From positions 1-34,839 of the forward strand of contig CAJWTS010000042.1 of assembly GCA_913047795.1 (NCBI GenBank): 34,839 nucleotides of DNA. The letters are read 5' to 3'. The notes beneath the pieces are model-generated. The model saw nothing but the letters and a program-made list of their open reading frames with translations, had not been told where the DNA came from and searched no databases. This DNA comes from an uncultured Verrucomicrobiota bacterium. GTDB lineage: Bacteria; Verrucomicrobiota; Kiritimatiellia; CAJWTS01. The position numbers and the translations under genes were made by a program. Every line of letters starts with the position of its first letter. The stretch's first letter is position 1. Shown here one piece after another: positions 33,441-34,839 of the stretch.

Positions 33441-33812
33441 ATGACAAACAACAATCGAAGAAACCCCCGGCTAAAGACCCATCGCCGCGCGATTGTTGTG
33501 CGCATTGGGGCGATTGACGAAAACGCAGTCGAAACCAACGAAACCCTGATGTGTTCGCTGAGCGACCTCTCCGTAAACGGTACGCGCCTGTCCGTCGGGT
33601 CGCTGATACCGAAAGGTTCACCCGTGAAGGTGACCATTATCTTCAAGAACCCCGCCTGCCACTTTGATCTGCTGGGTGAAGTGCGCTGGGTGTCCAAGAG
33701 TTCCGAGCCGAATCGTTGGTTGACCGGCATTCAGTTCAAGAAGACGCCCGAGGGAGATCTGGGCGCCTGGGAAACATTCCTGAAGCAGCAGTTTCCGGAT
33801 TCGTTCGATTAA
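33441..33812 (+). CDS. PilZ-domain c-di-GMP-binding protein
   Basis: A 123-residue single-domain protein. The PilZ signature is present: the N-terminal RxxxR in NRRNPRLKTHRR (R6-R10) and the second motif SLSDLSVNGTRL (D/N-x-S-x-x-G), followed by the beta-barrel strands SPVKVTIIFKNPACHFDLLG, EVRWVSKSS and WLTGIQFKK. It therefore most likely binds cyclic di-GMP and passes the signal to an unknown partner. There is no catalytic GGDEF gene nearby; the only other c-di-GMP-related sequence in the window is the dead EAL fragment at 17201-17621. It is convergent with the Pro-rich gene, with 4 bp between the stops. Confidence 0.9.
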   Translation: MTNNNRRNPRLKTHRRAIVVRIGAIDENAVETNETLMCSLSDLSVNGTRLSVGSLIPKGSPVKVTIIFKNPACHFDLLGEVRWVSKSSEPNRWLTGIQFKKTPEGDLGAWETFLKQQFPDSFD

Positions 33813-33816
33813 TCGA

Positions 33817-34839
33817 CTACGATCCCGCGTGCCGATCGCGCTGCAGCATACGAATCTGCTGACCATATACACCGATCCAATAACGCTGATCTTCGATTTC
33901 ATGATCCGCCGAACGCACGATTCGATACCCTTTGCAGTCGCGCTTTGCGGACTCGCCGTGTTCCCGGATGCCCGCCTCAAGACACTCGATTCTCTTCTGC
34001 GAACGTGCAATCCACCGTTCGTAGCGACGGATCAACTTCTGCTTACCCGCCGCCGCATCGGTTGTCGCTGAATCACGATCCGCTCCTCCCAGCTCATCCA
34101 CGCTCGCAGCGGGAGGCGTGGGCGACGGTGCAGACGCGACCGGCGGCGGCTCCTTATCGACAGGATCGGGATCCCGCGCAGGCGCCGGGATAACCGCCGC
34201 CGCCACTATCGGCGGGCGGTCCGGTATCGATTCTTCCCGTTTAACCGTCGCCGCGACCACCGGCGCTTCCTGCGGCGCACGCGGCACCTCCAAAGACGGC
34301 CGCGGCGCGGCCGCGGGAGGATCGGCGGGTACGACGGCAAGGACCGCTGCCGGCGCCGGGTCGGTCGTCGTGTCGATGCGTACCGGCACGGCCTCAATCG
34401 GTGGCGCAGCCTGGGCTGCGCGTCTCATGATTTCCGGCTCGGACACGGGGGGCGCGGCCTTGGCCGTATCGACCCGCGCGGTGGTCTGCTCGGCCGGGAC
34501 CGTCGCGGCGCGATCCCGATTGCCCAGCAACGCCGCCGCAAGCGGCACCCCTGAGATGGGCTCCGCGTCCGATGGGGTCTCGGATGCGTCAATAGCGGGC
34601 TCCGCGGCCGGGGACCCCGCCACGGCTTGTGTCGGCCGGGGATCCGGGATGTCAAGGAACTGCTCTTCGGGACCCGGCGCAGGAATGGCAATCGGAGCGC
34701 CCTTCTCCGGCACATCCGCCACGGCGACGACCACGGCAAGTGGCGTGGTTGGTGGCCTGGCTGGTAGCGTGGCAAGTGGCGTGGCAAGTGGCGTGGTTGG
34801 CGGCGTGGTTGGTGGCGTGGCTGGGAGCGTGGCAAGTGG
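33817..34839 (-). CDS. Pro/Ala-rich protein with helical C-terminal domain, 5' end outside the window
   Basis: The frame is open from the right edge to a TAG at 33817, at least 340 codons. The edge part is a Pro-x-x-Thr repeat. A long low-complexity Pro/Ala/Asp/Glu region (presumably disordered) follows, and then a short charged helical C-terminal domain: KQKLIRRYERWIARSQKRIE, then EAGIREHGESAKRDCKGYRI and QRYWIGVYGQQIRMLQRDRH. A GTG near 34734 is not the true start, because the frame continues to the edge without a stop. Pro-rich spacers of this kind are common in envelope-spanning proteins; the missing N-terminus would show whether there is a signal or membrane anchor. The family is not recognised. 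Confidence 0.6.
   Translation of the reverse strand, partial: PLATLPATPPTTPPTTPLATPLATLPARPPTTPLAVVVAVADVPEKGAPIAIPAPGPEEQFLDIPDPRPTQAVAGSPAAEPAIDASETPSDAEPISGVPLAAALLGNRDRAATVPAEQTTARVDTAKAAPPVSEPEIMRRAAQAAPPIEAVPVRIDTTTDPAPAAVLAVVPADPPAAAPRPSLEVPRAPQEAPVVAATVKREESIPDRPPIVAAAVIPAPARDPDPVDKEPPPVASAPSPTPPAASVDELGGADRDSATTDAAAGKQKLIRRYERWIARSQKRIECLEAGIREHGESAKRDCKGYRIVRSADHEIEDQRYWIGVYGQQIRMLQRDRHAGS
34735..34839 (-). repeat. 12-bp tandem repeat coding for a Pro-x-x-Thr tetrapeptide array
   Basis: From the edge inwards the minus strand reads in frame PLAT LPAT PPTT PPTT PLAT PLAT LPAR PPTT PLA: about nine imperfect 12-bp units (CCACTTGCCACG and variants). The array reaches the window end, so its full size is unknown. 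Such arrays vary in copy number without shifting the frame. Confidence 0.85.

Overview
The window is GC-rich bacterial DNA with dense gene packing. The gene set suggests a member of the Planctomycetes-Verrucomicrobia-Lentisphaerae/Kiritimatiellota (PVC) group. Pointers are a PSCyt2/PSD1-type (DUF1549/DUF1553) protein with a CxxCH motif, a planctomycete-style ClpS variant, an exosortase-type CPBP protease, a secreted metalloprotease with a C-terminal 'DxDGDG...AGTDPTD' motif, and GYF_2-type 'YGP' modules on a very long coiled coil. This placement is inferred from protein style; there is no rRNA in the window. I saw no tRNA, CRISPR array or insertion sequence.

Layout. 1-~400 (-): a fragment of a cold-shock-domain protein with glycine-rich linkers that looks foreign (possibly algal/eukaryotic) and abuts, out of frame, the truncated end of a DUF1549-type gene (323-1747, -); an assembly chimera is the simplest reading. 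1833-5283 (+): CPBP protease, 7Fe ferredoxin, then aat, a GNAT/FemAB-like transferase and clpS, which form a possible N-degron cluster. 5340-10403 (-): phosphohexomutase and a secreted zinc metalloprotease whose start codon region is tandemly duplicated out of frame. 10429-11125: a 700-bp non-coding leader with several hairpins and a cobalamin-riboswitch-like core before an amidohydrolase (11126-12436, +). 12527-15771 (-): mnmG and mnmE; mnmG carries two parS centromere-like sites inside its reading frame, which suggests that the replication origin is near. 16061-18529: iron-type alcohol dehydrogenase, a decayed cNMP-binding/EAL gene, an unknown gene, and a small frameshifted gene. 18533-20064 (+): a winged-helix regulator and a multi-pass membrane protein. 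20040-24497 (-): a 1485-residue coiled-coil protein with four paired 'YGP' modules, divergent from a hybrid histidine kinase (24800-25939, +). 26132-31703 (-): a tight six-gene run (DUF4412-like protein, fatty-acid-hydroxylase family protein, small exported protein, HTTM-DCC fusion, DUF985 cupin, lipoprotein gamma-glutamyltransferase). 31879-34839: family 9 glycosyltransferase, a C-terminal remnant of a membrane protein, a PilZ protein, and an edge-truncated Pro/Ala-rich protein with a Pro-x-x-Thr repeat.

How the genes may work together. Aat writes, and ClpS reads, destabilising N-terminal residues, so the transferase encoded between them, overlapping aat, is a candidate for a further step of the same pathway. 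mnmE and mnmG form the tRNA wobble-uridine modification pair. PilZ and the dead EAL fragment point to cyclic-di-GMP signalling, part of which has been lost. The most rewarding items are the parS pair in mnmG, the aat-transferase-clpS cluster, the duplicated start of the metalloprotease and the structured leader at about 10770-11093.
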